Shown here: positions 1 through 8,542 of the stretch, piece by piece
How the letters are laid out: each line of letters starts with the position of its first letter
Numbering within the stretch: position 1 is the stretch's first letter
Assembly (NCBI RefSeq): GCF_026241895.1
Contig: NZ_JAPJIV010000016.1
Location: forward strand, 62,001-126,000
Direction: 5' to 3'
Origin: Pseudomonas sp. RIT-562
GTDB taxonomy: Bacteria > Pseudomonadota > Gammaproteobacteria > Pseudomonadales > Pseudomonadaceae
DNA: 64,000 bases
Translations under genes and position numbers: made by a program
The notes under the pieces: model-generated
Databases searched by the model: none
Seen by the model: the letters and a program-made list of their open reading frames with translations, nothing else
Told to the model about the DNA's origin: nothing

Positions 1-284
1 GTGCCAGCATCGGATATCAATGCCACATCGTCACCGGCCAACAGACGGGTAATAAAGCGACTACCTTCATCCCGCTCGTTGTGCTCATGGCAGGCCGCCA
101 ACGGCGTTGGAATGCCGAAGTGCTGCATCAGGCGCTGGGAGTGCCGGGTGTCTTCGGCGGCAATCAGCGCGACATCGCGGAGGATCTTCAGGGCGCGCGC
201 ACTGATGTCGTCCAGGTTGCCGATGGGCGTCGCCACCACATAAAGCGAGCCAGCAGCGGAATTCAAAGCACCTGGAGCAGTCAA
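1..284 (-). CDS. rsmI: 16S rRNA 2'-O-ribose C1402 methyltransferase RsmI, N-terminal part (cut by window edge)
   Basis: RsmI methylates the 2'-O of C1402 in 16S rRNA with SAM and fine-tunes the P site. Only the first 94 codons are present; the gene runs off the left edge. The translation shows the family's N-terminal signature VVATPIGNLDDIS, then AAEDTRHSQRL and LISDAGTP at the edge. The start I prefer is a TTG at 284: GAGG lies 8 nt upstream, and it gives MTAPGALNSAAGSLYVVATP. A GTG three codons earlier is possible but would overlap the GAGG. It is divergent from lpoA, the usual Pseudomonas arrangement; the 209 bp between them must hold both promoters. Confidence 0.93.
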   Translation of the reverse strand, partial: MTAPGALNSAAGSLYVVATPIGNLDDISARALKILRDVALIAAEDTRHSQRLMQHFGIPTPLAACHEHNERDEGSRFITRLLAGDDVALISDAG

Positions 285-493
285 AGCGCACACCTCATGA
301 TCGGTAAAAGTCGCCATTGTAGCGCGTAGCGCCGCCGGCGACAGGCGTCAGGTAATGCGGGTTTTCCAGCTGCAGATGCCGCGCTGCAACATTTGCATGA
401 GCTAAATTGATCGATTCACGCCAGTAACATCGCGCCCCGGCCAGTGCTTGGGTACAATTCCACGCTAATTTGATCGAGTATCAGGAACACTAC

Positions 494-2305
494 ATGATCG
501 CTTGCCTGCGGCTGTTCACTGCCCTCTGCCTCGCTGCCTTGCTGGCGGCTTGCGCCAGCTCGCCCTCTTCCAGCCTTGGCGACCTTCCACGGACTCCGGA
601 TGCCAGCATCGAGCAACTGCTCGAACAGGCTTCCCAGAGCAAAGACCCGGAGAAAGCTGCACTGTTGCGCCTGAGCGCCGCCGACCTGGCTTATCGCCAG
701 GGTAACGCCGGGCAATCCGCGCAAATTCTCCAGCAAGTGCCTGTGGAACAACTCAAACCTGGCCAACAGGTGTTCGCCAGCACCCTGGCGGCGGAACTGG
801 CGATGGTGCGCAACCAGCCCAAGGCAGCCTTGACCGCCTTGAGCCACCCGAGCCTGCAACGCCTGAGCGAACTGCCGGTCGAGCAACAGGTGCGTACCGG
901 CACCGTGCATGCCCGCGCGCTTGAAGCCGACGGCCAGACCCTGGCAGCCGCACGGGAGCGCATTTTCATTGCCCCGATGCTCGAAGGCGAAGCGGCCAGC
1001 AAGAATCATGAAGCGATCTGGACCCTGATCGCTTCGTTGCCAACCGATCAACTGCAGCCGACTTCCACCGACGACCTCGGTGGCTGGATGAGCCTGGCGC
1101 TGGCCGTGAAGACGGCGGGCACCCTGGAACAACAGCAAGCCGCAATCGATAACTGGCGCGCACAGAATCCCAAGCACCCGGCCGCCATCCAGCTGCCGAT
1201 CCCCCTGACCAAACTCAAGGAGCTGGCCAGCCAGCCCCTGGGCAAGATCGGCTTGCTGCTGCCGCAGGACGGGCCACTGGCCGCAGTCGGCAAGGCGCTG
1301 CGTGAAGGCTTCATGGCGGCTCACTACCAGGCGCAGCAAGCGGGCCAGAATCCTCCAGCGATCGAGTTCTATGACAGCTCGCGCCTGACCTCCATGGACG
1401 AGTTCTACCGCAAGGCCCAGGCCGACGGCGTGCAACTGGTGGTTGGGCCGCTGGAGAAGCCGCTGGTCAAACAGCTCAGCACTCGCCTGCAACTGCCGAT
1501 CACCACCCTGGCCCTGAACTACAGCGAAGGCACCCAGGGTCCGGCGCAATTGTTCCAGTTCGGCCTGGCCGCAGAAGACGAAGCCCGCGAAGTTTCCCGT
1601 CGCGCTCGCGCCGATGGCCTGACCCGCGCCGCCATCATGGTGCCGAAAGGCGAATGGGGCGATCGTGTGTTGCGCGCGTTCAGCCAGGATTGGCAAGCCA
1701 ACGGTGGCAGCATCGTCGCCACCGAACGTGTTGACCAACCGGTGCAACTGGCCCAGCAGATCGCCGACATGTTCCAGCTGCGTCAGAGTGAAGGTCGCGC
1801 CAAGAGCCTGCAAAGCACCGTTGGTTCGCAGGTCGCTGCCCAGCCTTCACGCCGCCAGGACATCGAGTTCATCTTCCTCGCGGCAACTCCACAACAGGCC
1901 CAGCAGATCAAACCGACGCTGAACTTCCAGTACGCGGGTGACGTGCCGGTCTATGCCACTTCCCACGTTTACAGCGCCAGCGGTGATGTGAACCAGTACA
2001 ACGACATGAACGGCGTGCGCTTTTGCGAAACCCCGTGGCTGCTGGACGTCAACGATCCGCTGCGCAAGCAGGTTACCGCGCAGTGGCCGCAAGCCGCCGG
2101 CAGCCTCGGTCGCCTGTATGCGATGGGCGCCGATGCCTACCGCCTGGCACCTCGCCTGGGGCAGCTCAAGGCTTTGCCGGACAGCCGCATCGAAGGTGAG
2201 TCGGGCAGCCTGGGCATGACCCAGAACCAGCGCGTCGAACGCCAGTTGCCATGGGCGCAGTTCGTCAATGGCCAGGTCCAGCGCCTGCCGGACACCTCGC
2301 GCTGA
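494..2305 (+). CDS. lpoA: penicillin-binding protein activator LpoA/LppC family lipoprotein
   Basis: An outer-membrane lipoprotein of 603 aa, of the family that activates class A penicillin-binding proteins from outside the sacculus (known for E. coli LpoA). The lipoprotein signal ends in a LAAC lipobox at Cys20. An N-terminal helical TPR-like half (about residues 30-250) is followed by a periplasmic-binding-protein-like LppC domain (about 260-580: KIGLLLPQDGPLAAVGKALREGF, then VVGPLEKPLVKQL). An in-frame TTG at 470 would add eight residues before the signal peptide; the ATG at 494 with AGGAA upstream is preferred. The stop overlaps the yraN start by 1 nt. In Pseudomonas the cognate activator of PBP1a/1b may differ, so the activator role is transferred from the family. 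Confidence 0.92.
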   Translation: MIACLRLFTALCLAALLAACASSPSSSLGDLPRTPDASIEQLLEQASQSKDPEKAALLRLSAADLAYRQGNAGQSAQILQQVPVEQLKPGQQVFASTLAAELAMVRNQPKAALTALSHPSLQRLSELPVEQQVRTGTVHARALEADGQTLAAARERIFIAPMLEGEAASKNHEAIWTLIASLPTDQLQPTSTDDLGGWMSLALAVKTAGTLEQQQAAIDNWRAQNPKHPAAIQLPIPLTKLKELASQPLGKIGLLLPQDGPLAAVGKALREGFMAAHYQAQQAGQNPPAIEFYDSSRLTSMDEFYRKAQADGVQLVVGPLEKPLVKQLSTRLQLPITTLALNYSEGTQGPAQLFQFGLAAEDEAREVSRRARADGLTRAAIMVPKGEWGDRVLRAFSQDWQANGGSIVATERVDQPVQLAQQIADMFQLRQSEGRAKSLQSTVGSQVAAQPSRRQDIEFIFLAATPQQAQQIKPTLNFQYAGDVPVYATSHVYSASGDVNQYNDMNGVRFCETPWLLDVNDPLRKQVTAQWPQAAGSLGRLYAMGADAYRLAPRLGQLKALPDSRIEGESGSLGMTQNQRVERQLPWAQFVNGQVQRLPDTSR

Positions 2306-2667
2306 TGCCCGAGAGGTCTCGTCGACAAAGCGGTCAGGATGCCGAGCGCCACGCGCTCGAGCATCTGCAACAACAGGGTCTGCGCCTGGTGGCGCAGAAC
2401 TGGTTATGCAAACGCGGTGAGCTTGATCTGGTCATGCTCGATGGCGATACAGTAGTATTCGTTGAAGTCCGCTACAGAAAAAACACTCAATGGGGTGGCG
2501 CGCTCGATAGCATCGATGAGCGCAAACGGCAGAAGCTGATTTTTGCCGCGCAGTATTTTCTTCAGCGAGAGTCGCGCTGGGCCAATTCCCCTTGCCGTTT
2601 CGACGTGATTGCCATCGACAGCAATCTCGATCAGTTGAACTGGTTGCAAAATGCCTTCGACAGCTGA
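2305..2667 (+). CDS. yraN: YraN/UPF0102 family endonuclease-like protein
   Basis: A 120-aa protein of the UPF0102 family with a PD-(D/E)xK nuclease core. The visible motif is GELDLVMLDGDTVVFVEVRYR: Glu and Asp followed by ExR in place of the more usual ExK. The family is widespread beside lpoA and rsmI, and its role is unsettled; processing of branched or recombination DNA is suggested by the fold only. The start codon overlaps the lpoA stop (TGATG), so translation is probably coupled. Length is normal for the family. Confidence 0.9.
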   Translation: MPERSRRQSGQDAERHALEHLQQQGLRLVAQNWLCKRGELDLVMLDGDTVVFVEVRYRKNTQWGGALDSIDERKRQKLIFAAQYFLQRESRWANSPCRFDVIAIDSNLDQLNWLQNAFDS

Positions 2668-2771
2668 CCGACCGCGCGCTGAACCGGACACTTCCACCCA
2701 ACACTTTTGCTCTTTGCTTTGCGGGCTGCACATCCCTGTGCCAAGTAGCCGCGCCAATTAAGGTCACACAG

Positions 2772-3365
2772 ATGGACATGCAATCCCGAATTCGCCAGCT
2801 TTTTCAGGCCAGTATCGATACCAAGCAAATGGCGATGGACGTACTTGCACCGCACATCGAGCAAGCCAGCCAGGTGATGGTCAACGCCCTGCTCAACGAG
2901 GGCAAGATGCTGTCCTGCGGCAATGGCGGCTCGGCTGGCGACGCCCAGCATTTCTCCTCGGAGCTGCTCAACCGCTTCGAACGCGAGCGCCCGAGCCTGC
3001 CAGCCATTGCACTGACCACCGACAGCTCGACGATTACCTCGATCGCCAACGATTACAGCTACAACGAAATCTTCTCCAAGCAGATCCGCGCCTTGGGCCA
3101 ACCGGGCGATGTACTGCTGGCGATTTCGACCAGCGGCAACTCGGCAAACATTATTCAAGCGATCCAGGCCGCACATGATCGCGAAATGATTGTCGTAGCA
3201 ATGACGGGCCGCGACGGTGGCGGCATGGCGTCGCTGCTTTTGCCCGAGGACGTCGAGATCCGCGTCCCGGCCAACGTCACTGCACGTATTCAGGAAGTCC
3301 ACCTGCTGGCGATCCATTGCCTCTGCGACTTGATCGACAGCCAACTGTTCGGGAGTGAAGAATGA
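2772..3365 (+). CDS. gmhA: phosphoheptose isomerase
   Basis: GmhA (197 aa) converts sedoheptulose 7-phosphate to D-glycero-D-manno-heptose 7-phosphate, the first step of ADP-heptose synthesis for the LPS inner core. The SIS-domain sequence is clear: SCGNGGSAGDAQHFSSELLNRF carries the substrate loop and zinc/acid residues, then LAISTSGNSANIIQA for phosphate binding and ARIQEVHLLAIHCLCDLID near the C-terminus. The ATG at 2772 has AAGG 8 nt upstream; upstream in-frame sequence is not family-like. The ATGA overlap with the next gene (3362-3365) indicates one operon from lpoA to the BON lipoprotein. Confidence 0.96.
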   Translation: MDMQSRIRQLFQASIDTKQMAMDVLAPHIEQASQVMVNALLNEGKMLSCGNGGSAGDAQHFSSELLNRFERERPSLPAIALTTDSSTITSIANDYSYNEIFSKQIRALGQPGDVLLAISTSGNSANIIQAIQAAHDREMIVVAMTGRDGGGMASLLLPEDVEIRVPANVTARIQEVHLLAIHCLCDLIDSQLFGSEE

Positions 3366-3940
3366 CCCCTAATCGCCTAGGCCTACTGGCCCTGACACTG
3401 TGCCTCGGCATCAGCGGCTGCACTTCGGTGGTTAACGCCAGCCGTGAAGCGCCAATTGATGATGACCGCGGAACCCGTACTTTCGGCAGCAAGATCGATG
3501 ACACCCTGATCGAAACCAAGGTCGGCGTGAACGTCGCCAAGGCCGATCCAGCCCTGGACAACGATTCGCACATCGTCGTCACCAGCTTTAACGGCGTCGT
3601 ACTGCTGGCCGGGCAAACGCCTACCGCCGAACTCAAGGCCAAGGCCGAACAGGCCGCATCCACAGTCCAGCGCGTGAAGAAGGTGCATAACGAACTGCAG
3701 GTGCTGCCTCCTTCCGGTTTCCTGGCTCGCCAGAACGACACCTGGCTGACCTCCAAGATCAAGACCCAGATGCTCACCGATGCGAGCATTCCGGGTTCGC
3801 GCATCAAGGTTGTCACCGAGAACGGTATCGTCTACCTGCTGGGCCTGCTGACCAAGCAGGAAGCGGCCCAGGCGACCAATCTGGTGCAGGGCGTTTCTGG
3901 GGTGCAGAAGATTGTTAAGTTGTTTGAATATATCGACTGA
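3362..3940 (+). CDS. BON-domain outer-membrane lipoprotein (YraP/DolP-like)
   Basis: A 192-aa lipoprotein with a short signal peptide and lipobox ISGC (Cys20). Two BON domains follow (about residues 47-115 and 122-190), recognisable by VTSFNGVVLLAGQTPT and VTENGIVYLLGLLT. DolP-type proteins sit at the inner face of the outer membrane, bind anionic phospholipid and support envelope integrity and BAM function in E. coli. The start overlaps the gmhA stop (ATGA), so it is co-translated with envelope genes, which matches that role. Ends just before a REP inverted repeat. Confidence 0.9.
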   Translation: MTPNRLGLLALTLCLGISGCTSVVNASREAPIDDDRGTRTFGSKIDDTLIETKVGVNVAKADPALDNDSHIVVTSFNGVVLLAGQTPTAELKAKAEQAASTVQRVKKVHNELQVLPPSGFLARQNDTWLTSKIKTQMLTDASIPGSRIKVVTENGIVYLLGLLTKQEAAQATNLVQGVSGVQKIVKLFEYID

Positions 3941-3944
3941 CACC

Positions 3945-4034
3945 TGTGGGAGCGGGCTTGCTCGCGAAGACGGTTTAACATTCAACGACGATGTTGACTG
4001 ACGCTCCGCTTTCGCGAGCAAGCCCGCTCCCACA
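3945..4034. repeat. REP/REPIN inverted repeat, GGGAGCGGGCTTGCTCGCGAA class
   Basis: Two perfectly complementary 24-nt arms (3945-3968 and 4011-4034), core TGGGAGCGGGCTTGCTCGCG, separated by 42 nt. This paired-REP layout is typical of Pseudomonas REPINs, which are moved in trans by RAYT transposases. It lies in the convergent space between the lpoA operon and sspB. No RAYT gene is in this window. Confidence 0.88.
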
Positions 4035-4049
4035 TGAATTGTTGCGCAC

Positions 4050-4081
4050 AAAAAAGGCGATCCATTCGGATCGCCTTTTTT
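4050..4081. terminator. bidirectional intrinsic terminator
   Basis: AAAAAAGGCGATCC, a 4-nt loop ATTC, then GGATCGCCTTTTTT. The GGCGATCC/GGATCGCC stem is perfect and has A-runs and T-runs on both sides. It serves the lpoA operon on the plus strand and sspAB on the minus strand. Confidence 0.9.
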
Positions 4082-4082
4082 A

Positions 4083-4496
4083 TTACTTCACCACCTTCAA
4101 ACTTGGCCGTCCGCTTGGTCGCGGCGGCTCGCTGTCGGGCGGCGGGATATCGTCATCCGGCTCGATCTCTTCCTCGTCTTCCATAGGCGATTCCAGATCA
4201 AACACCATGCCCTGACCGTTCTCCCGAGCGTAAATGCCCAGGATCGATGCGATAGGCACGTACAGGGTGTGCGGCACGCCACCGAAGCGCCCTTCGAAGC
4301 TGACCGCTTCGTTGTCCATGTGCAAATGCCGCACGGCTGCCGGCGATACGTTCAGGACAATCTGTCCGTCACTGGCAAAGCCCTGAGGCACCTGAACCGA
4401 CGGATACTCGGAATTGACCAGCATGTGCGGGGTGCAATCGTTATCTACAATCCACTCATAGAGCGCGCGGACCAGATAAGGTCGACTGGAGTTCAT
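4083..4496 (-). CDS. sspB: ClpXP adaptor SspB
   Basis: SspB (137 aa) binds the ssrA tag and tethers tagged proteins to ClpXP. The N-terminal substrate-binding domain (about 1-110) starts SSRPYLVRALYEWIVDNDCTPHMLV and contains QIVLNVSPAAVRHLHMDNEAVSFEGRFGG. An acidic, proline-rich linker follows (EDEEEIEPDDD). The C-terminus GRPSLKVVK is the ClpX-docking XB peptide. AAGGAG precedes the ATG by about 6 nt. It lies 16 nt behind sspA, the standard sspAB operon. Confidence 0.96.
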   Translation of the reverse strand: MNSSRPYLVRALYEWIVDNDCTPHMLVNSEYPSVQVPQGFASDGQIVLNVSPAAVRHLHMDNEAVSFEGRFGGVPHTLYVPIASILGIYARENGQGMVFDLESPMEDEEEIEPDDDIPPPDSEPPRPSGRPSLKVVK

Positions 4497-4512
4497 AGCG
4501 GCTCCTTAAGCC

Positions 4513-5130
4513 TTAGCGCATATCGCGTTCGACGCCAGACAGACTCGCCTGGAAAGCCTCACGCGCAAACGAGCGCTCCATATAATCAAGCAGCGGCTTC
4601 GCAGGCCGCGGCAATTCGATACCCAGAATCGGCAAGCGCCAGAGTATGGGTAATAGGCAGCAATCCACCAGACTTTGTTCCTCGCTGAGGAAAAACGGCT
4701 TGTCCGCGAACAACGGCGACACGCCTGTCAGGCTTTCGCGCAGCTCCTTGCGGGCCACGACTCGGGCTGCTTCCTTGGTCCGCGAATCCAGGATCAGATC
4801 CACCAGGCCACACCAGTCACGCTGGATACGATGGATCAGCAGACGGCTGTTGGCACGCGCCACGGGATAAACCGGCAGTAGCGGCGGGTGCGGGTAACGC
4901 TCATCCAGATATTCCATCACTACGGTCGATTCCCACAACGCCAGGTCACGATCGACCAGGGTGGGCAAACTTCCGTAAGGGTTCACTTCGATCAGTTTAG
5001 GCGGCTGGCGACCAGCTTCCACATAAATGATCTCGGCGCTGACACCCTTCTCTGCGAGTACGATACGTACCCGGTGGGAATAGTGGTCGGCGGGGTCGGA
5101 GTAACAGGCCAACCGATTGGTCACGCCCAT
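4513..5130 (-). CDS. sspA: stringent starvation protein A
   Basis: SspA (205 aa) has a glutathione-S-transferase fold but binds RNA polymerase as a transcription factor in stationary phase, stress and virulence control. The thioredoxin-like N-domain (about 8-85) shows LACYSDPADHYSHRVRIVLAEKG with no GST catalytic Ser/Cys motif, followed by the all-helical C-domain. PHPPLLPVYPVARA is the conserved PHPPL-type surface motif involved in RNA polymerase contact. A strong GAGGAGG lies 5 nt before the ATG. A large nested hairpin with a T-tail lies between this gene and petC. Confidence 0.96.
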   Translation of the reverse strand: MGVTNRLACYSDPADHYSHRVRIVLAEKGVSAEIIYVEAGRQPPKLIEVNPYGSLPTLVDRDLALWESTVVMEYLDERYPHPPLLPVYPVARANSRLLIHRIQRDWCGLVDLILDSRTKEAARVVARKELRESLTGVSPLFADKPFFLSEEQSLVDCCLLPILWRLPILGIELPRPAKPLLDYMERSFAREAFQASLSGVERDMR

Positions 5131-5165
5131 GGCGGTCCTCCTCGCTTGTTGAAATTTCGAAAGCG

Positions 5166-5254
5166 GAAAAACGAGCGCGCCCAGAGGGCGCCTCTCCGTA
5201 ACGTCTGGATCACCAGATACGTTACATCTTCAGAGACGCCCTTGGGCGCGCGCG
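5166..5254 (-). terminator. nested hairpin terminator between petC and sspA
   Basis: Read on the minus strand, an outer GC-rich stem (5175-5195 with 5232-5253; GCGCGCCCA/TGGGCGCGC core) encloses inner stems GTAACG/CGTTAC (5198-5203 with 5220-5225) and TCTGG/CCAGA. TTTTT follows at 5171-5167. It terminates petABC transcription, or attenuates read-through into sspAB, whose own RBS lies 30 nt further on. Confidence 0.72.
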
Positions 5255-5280
5255 ATTAACAGCAATTGCTTGAAACGTTA

Positions 5281-6063
5281 TCAGTGCACGTCTTTCCAGT
5301 ATTCGCGCTTGAGCAGGTAAGCGAATACGAAGAAGAACGCCAGGTACAGCAATACGTACGTACCGATGCGCTGATGTTGCAGCTTAACCGGGTTAGCCGA
5401 GTAAGCGAGGAAGGTTACCAGATTCTTGACCTTCTCATCGAACTGCTCTTCGGTCAGCGCTCCACTTTTCGGCACGATAGTCAGCTGATCACAAGCTTCA
5501 TGAGTCAGCGGCGTACCGGTCAGAGGGTCATATTGCTTCTTCCCGTCCTCGACGATCTGCACCTGTTTGCAGCCAACTACCTGGCGACCCTGCAGGCCGA
5601 CCAGCACGTTAGGCATGCCGACGTTCGGGAAGACCTTGTTATTGACACCCCAAGGGCGCGACGGATCTTCGTAGAACGACTTCAGGTAACCGTAGAGCCA
5701 GTCGGTGCCACGTACGCGGGCAACCAGGGTCAGGTCGGGCGGTGCCGCACCGAACCAGGTCTTGGCGTCTGCAGGCTGCATGCCGATGCTCATGTGATCG
5801 CCGATCTTGGCACCCGTGAACACCAGGTTCGAGAGCATCAGGTCGTGCGGGATGCCCAGGTCGTCGGCCACTCGCTCGTAACGCTGGAACTTGGCGCTGT
5901 GGCAGCCCATGCAGTAGTTGGCGAACGTACGAGCGCCGTCCTGCATGGCCGCTTTGTCGGAAACGTCGATATCGACCTTTTCCAGCTCCGGGCCACCATG
6001 TTCAGCGGCAAAGGACAGCACAGGCATTGCAGCAAGAATCAGTACAGCAAATAGCTTTTTCAT
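5281..6063 (-). CDS. petC: ubiquinol-cytochrome c reductase, cytochrome c1 subunit
   Basis: Cytochrome c1 (260 aa) carries electrons from the Rieske protein to soluble cytochrome c in the bc1 complex. A cleavable signal peptide (MKKLFAVLILAAMPVLSFA) precedes the haem c motif CMGCH (Cys51, Cys54, His55). The distal Met ligand lies in the VGMPNVL region. A C-terminal membrane anchor (TYVLLYLAFFFVFAYLL) ends in KREYWKDVH. The ATG at 6063 overlaps the end of petB, so petABC is translationally coupled. A longer in-frame reading continues upstream to 6303 but lies inside petB. Confidence 0.96.
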   Translation of the reverse strand: MKKLFAVLILAAMPVLSFAAEHGGPELEKVDIDVSDKAAMQDGARTFANYCMGCHSAKFQRYERVADDLGIPHDLMLSNLVFTGAKIGDHMSIGMQPADAKTWFGAAPPDLTLVARVRGTDWLYGYLKSFYEDPSRPWGVNNKVFPNVGMPNVLVGLQGRQVVGCKQVQIVEDGKKQYDPLTGTPLTHEACDQLTIVPKSGALTEEQFDEKVKNLVTFLAYSANPVKLQHQRIGTYVLLYLAFFFVFAYLLKREYWKDVH

Positions 6064-7274
6064 CAGCCAGTCACCCTTTCCGGAACCGGTTTGGTCTTCT
6101 CGAGCCTGGTGTAGAACGGCATCAGAATGAAGTAGGCGAAGTACAGGAAGGTACACACCTGCGACAGCAAGGTACGGCCTGGAGTCGGAGCCAGGACACC
6201 GAGGATGCCGAGGATCACGAACGAAACGCAGAACACCACCAGCCAGATCTTGCTTAGCCAGCCCTTGTAGCGCATCGACTTGACCGGACTGCGATCCAGC
6301 CAAGGCAGGACGAACAACACCGCAATGGCCGCGCCCATGGCGATAACACCTAGGAGCTTGTCCGGAACCGCACGCAAGATCGCGTAGAACGGAGTGAAGT
6401 ACCAGACCGGAGCAATGTGCTCTGGGGTCTTGAAGGCGTTGGCCACTTCAAAGTTCGGCTTCTCGAGGAAATAACCGCCCATCTCCGGGAAGAAGAACAC
6501 GATCGAGCAGAAGATGAACAGGAACACCACCACGCCGACGATATCTTTCACGGTGTAGTACGGGTGGAAAGCGATGCCATCCAGCGGTACGCCGTTTTCG
6601 TCCTTGTGTTTCTTGATGTCTACGCCGTCCGGGTTGTTGGACCCGACTTCGTGCAGCGCAAGAACGTGCAGCACCACCAGACCCAGAATCACGATCGGCA
6701 AGGCCACGACATGGAGCGCGAAGAAGCGGTTCAGGGTGATCCCGGAAATCAGGTAGTCACCACGGATCCACTGGGTCAGGTCGTCACCGATGAGCGGGAT
6801 CGCACCGAACAGCGAGATGATCACCTGGGCACCCCAGTAGGACATCTGGCCCCACGGCAGCAGGTAGCCCATGAAGGCTTCAGCCATCAACGCCAGGTAG
6901 ATCAGCATGCCGAAGACCCACACCAGCTCACGCGGCTTCTGGTACGAACCGTAGAGCAAGCCACGGAACATGTGCAGGTAGACCACGATGAAGAACATCG
7001 AAGCACCGACCGCATGCAGCAGACGCAGGATCGAGCCGTATTCGACGTCACGCATGATGTATTCGACGGAAGCAAAGGCTTCTTCCGCCGACGGGGTGTA
7101 GCTCATGGTCAGCCAGACACCAGTGACGATCTGGTTGACCAGAACGAGCAGCGCCAGCGAGCCAAAGAAATAGAAGAAGTTGAAGTTCTTCGGAGCGTAA
7201 TACTTGCTGAGATGGTCTTCCCACATTTTAGTGGCGGGAAAGCGCGCATCAACCCAATCCATGAACTTGCTCAT
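6063..7274 (-). CDS. petB: ubiquinol-cytochrome c reductase, cytochrome b subunit
   Basis: Cytochrome b (403 aa) is the membrane core of complex III, holding haems bL and bH and the Qo/Qi sites. Eight helices are recognisable. The haem His pairs lie in RLLHAVGASMFFIVVYLHMF and ALHVVALPIVILGLVVLHVLALHE. Qo motifs are GYLLPWGQMSYWGA and APVWYFTPFYAILR; the PEWY motif here is PVWY, common in proteobacteria with low-potential quinones. I chose the ATG at 7274 (MSKFMDWV), 8 nt after AAGGAG, rather than a GTG one codon earlier. The petA stop overlaps it as TGATG. Confidence 0.97.
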   Translation of the reverse strand: MSKFMDWVDARFPATKMWEDHLSKYYAPKNFNFFYFFGSLALLVLVNQIVTGVWLTMSYTPSAEEAFASVEYIMRDVEYGSILRLLHAVGASMFFIVVYLHMFRGLLYGSYQKPRELVWVFGMLIYLALMAEAFMGYLLPWGQMSYWGAQVIISLFGAIPLIGDDLTQWIRGDYLISGITLNRFFALHVVALPIVILGLVVLHVLALHEVGSNNPDGVDIKKHKDENGVPLDGIAFHPYYTVKDIVGVVVFLFIFCSIVFFFPEMGGYFLEKPNFEVANAFKTPEHIAPVWYFTPFYAILRAVPDKLLGVIAMGAAIAVLFVLPWLDRSPVKSMRYKGWLSKIWLVVFCVSFVILGILGVLAPTPGRTLLSQVCTFLYFAYFILMPFYTRLEKTKPVPERVTG

Positions 7275-7867
7275 CACGCGTTCTCCTTATCGACGCCGAT
7301 TACGATGATCTCATCGGTCTCATAGGAATGCGGGGGAACTGGCAGGTTCAAAGGCGCAGGTTGCGACTTGTAGACGCGACCAGCCAGGTCGTAGTGGGAG
7401 CCGTGGCAAGGGCAGAAATAACCACCTACCCAGTCCTTGCCCAGATCAGCAGGTGCCACTTCCGGACGGAAAGTCGGCGAGCAACCCAGGTGCGTGCAGA
7501 TTCCGATCAGCAGCAGAACCTCTGGCTTGATCGAACGCGTTTCCGGGTCGACATAAGTCGGTTGTGTCGAGTTCTTGGAGGTCGGGTCAGACAGCTGGCC
7601 CTCGATCTTTTTCAGATTCCCCAGGATTTCCTCGGTACGGCGGACGATGAATACCGGCTGACCGCGCCACTCAGCAATCATCTGCTGGCCTGGTTCGATT
7701 TTGCTGACATTCACTTTCACCGGTGCACCTGCGGCTTTCGCCTTGGCACTGGGAAACCATGACCCCACGAACGGGACCGCAGCCCCCACCGCTCCTGCAG
7801 CACCCACCACGGATGTGGCTGCTACCAAGAAGCGACGCCGGCCTGCATTCACGCCGTCATTGCTCAT
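7274..7867 (-). CDS. petA: ubiquinol-cytochrome c reductase, Rieske iron-sulfur subunit
   Basis: The Rieske protein (197 aa) takes electrons from ubiquinol at the Qo site. The N-terminus has a twin-arginine-like RRRFL followed by a hydrophobic helix that stays as membrane anchor. Cluster motifs CTHLGC and CPCHGSHYD provide two Cys and two His ligands plus the disulfide cysteines. First gene of petABC; the 210 bp upstream, before the rpsI terminator, is AT-rich and is the promoter region. Confidence 0.97.
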   Translation of the reverse strand: MSNDGVNAGRRRFLVAATSVVGAAGAVGAAVPFVGSWFPSAKAKAAGAPVKVNVSKIEPGQQMIAEWRGQPVFIVRRTEEILGNLKKIEGQLSDPTSKNSTQPTYVDPETRSIKPEVLLLIGICTHLGCSPTFRPEVAPADLGKDWVGGYFCPCHGSHYDLAGRVYKSQPAPLNLPVPPHSYETDEIIVIGVDKENA

Positions 7868-8077
7868 TCAGTCCTCTCCCATCAGCTTTGTGGCCTGTTA
7901 AATCAGGCATCTACTAAGTAAATCTATGTACTTATAAAAATTTTGCCGAATGGTAATGAAAAGCCCCAATTCTGACAAGGTAATTACCCAAGGGCTCCAC
8001 TGCCAAGCCTTGCAGTATAGGGCCTCTACGGCTGTGGCAAGTTGTCACAGAGCAATTCTTTGATAAATCGCTCCCAT

Positions 8078-8120
8078 AAAAAAACGCCCAGCTCCGTGAG
8101 GAAACTGGGCGTTCTTTTTT
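8078..8120 (-). terminator. intrinsic terminator of rplM-rpsI
   Basis: On the minus strand AACGCCCAG pairs with CTGGGCGTT (inner GGAAA/CTCC region partly paired) and runs into TTTTTTT at 8084-8078. It lies 16 nt beyond the rpsI stop. Confidence 0.88.
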
Positions 8121-8135
8121 GAACGTGGAAGCGAA

Positions 8136-8528
8136 TTAACGCTTCGAGTACTGCGGACGCTTACGCGCTTTACGCAGACCAACTTTCTTACGTTCAACTT
8201 CACGAGCATCGCGAGTCACGAAGCCAGCTTTGCGCAGAGCGCCACGCAGGGTTTCGTCGTACTGCATCAGAGCGCGAGTGATACCGTGGCGGATTGCGCC
8301 AGCTTGACCACTTACACCACCGCCGATCACGGTGACGTAGATGTCGAACTTCTCGACAGTCTCAGTCAATTCCAGCGGCTGACGAACTACCATGCGGGCA
8401 GTTTCGCGGCCGAAGAAATTATCCAGCGAACGGTTGTTGATGGAGATGTTACCAGTACCCGGACGCAGGAAAACGCGTGCGGTTGCGGTCTTGCGACGGC
8501 CAGTGCCGTAATTTTGAGTCGCCGACAT
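8136..8528 (-). CDS. rpsI: 30S ribosomal protein S9
   Basis: S9 (130 aa) binds the 16S rRNA 3' domain, and its C-terminal tail reaches the P-site tRNA anticodon stem. Diagnostic stretches are [32 protein letters not shown] and the basic tail [18 protein letters not shown]. It is 14 nt behind rplM, the universal L13-S9 operon, and ends in a terminator. Confidence 0.98.
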
Positions 8529-8542
8529 AATGAACTATTCCG

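Noticed and set aside
416..1813. Long open frame on the minus strand opposite lpoA
   Set aside because: It is the antisense frame of a clear lipoprotein gene in GC-rich DNA, its low-complexity Gly/Gln/Arg composition resembles no protein, and it lacks a ribosome-binding site.
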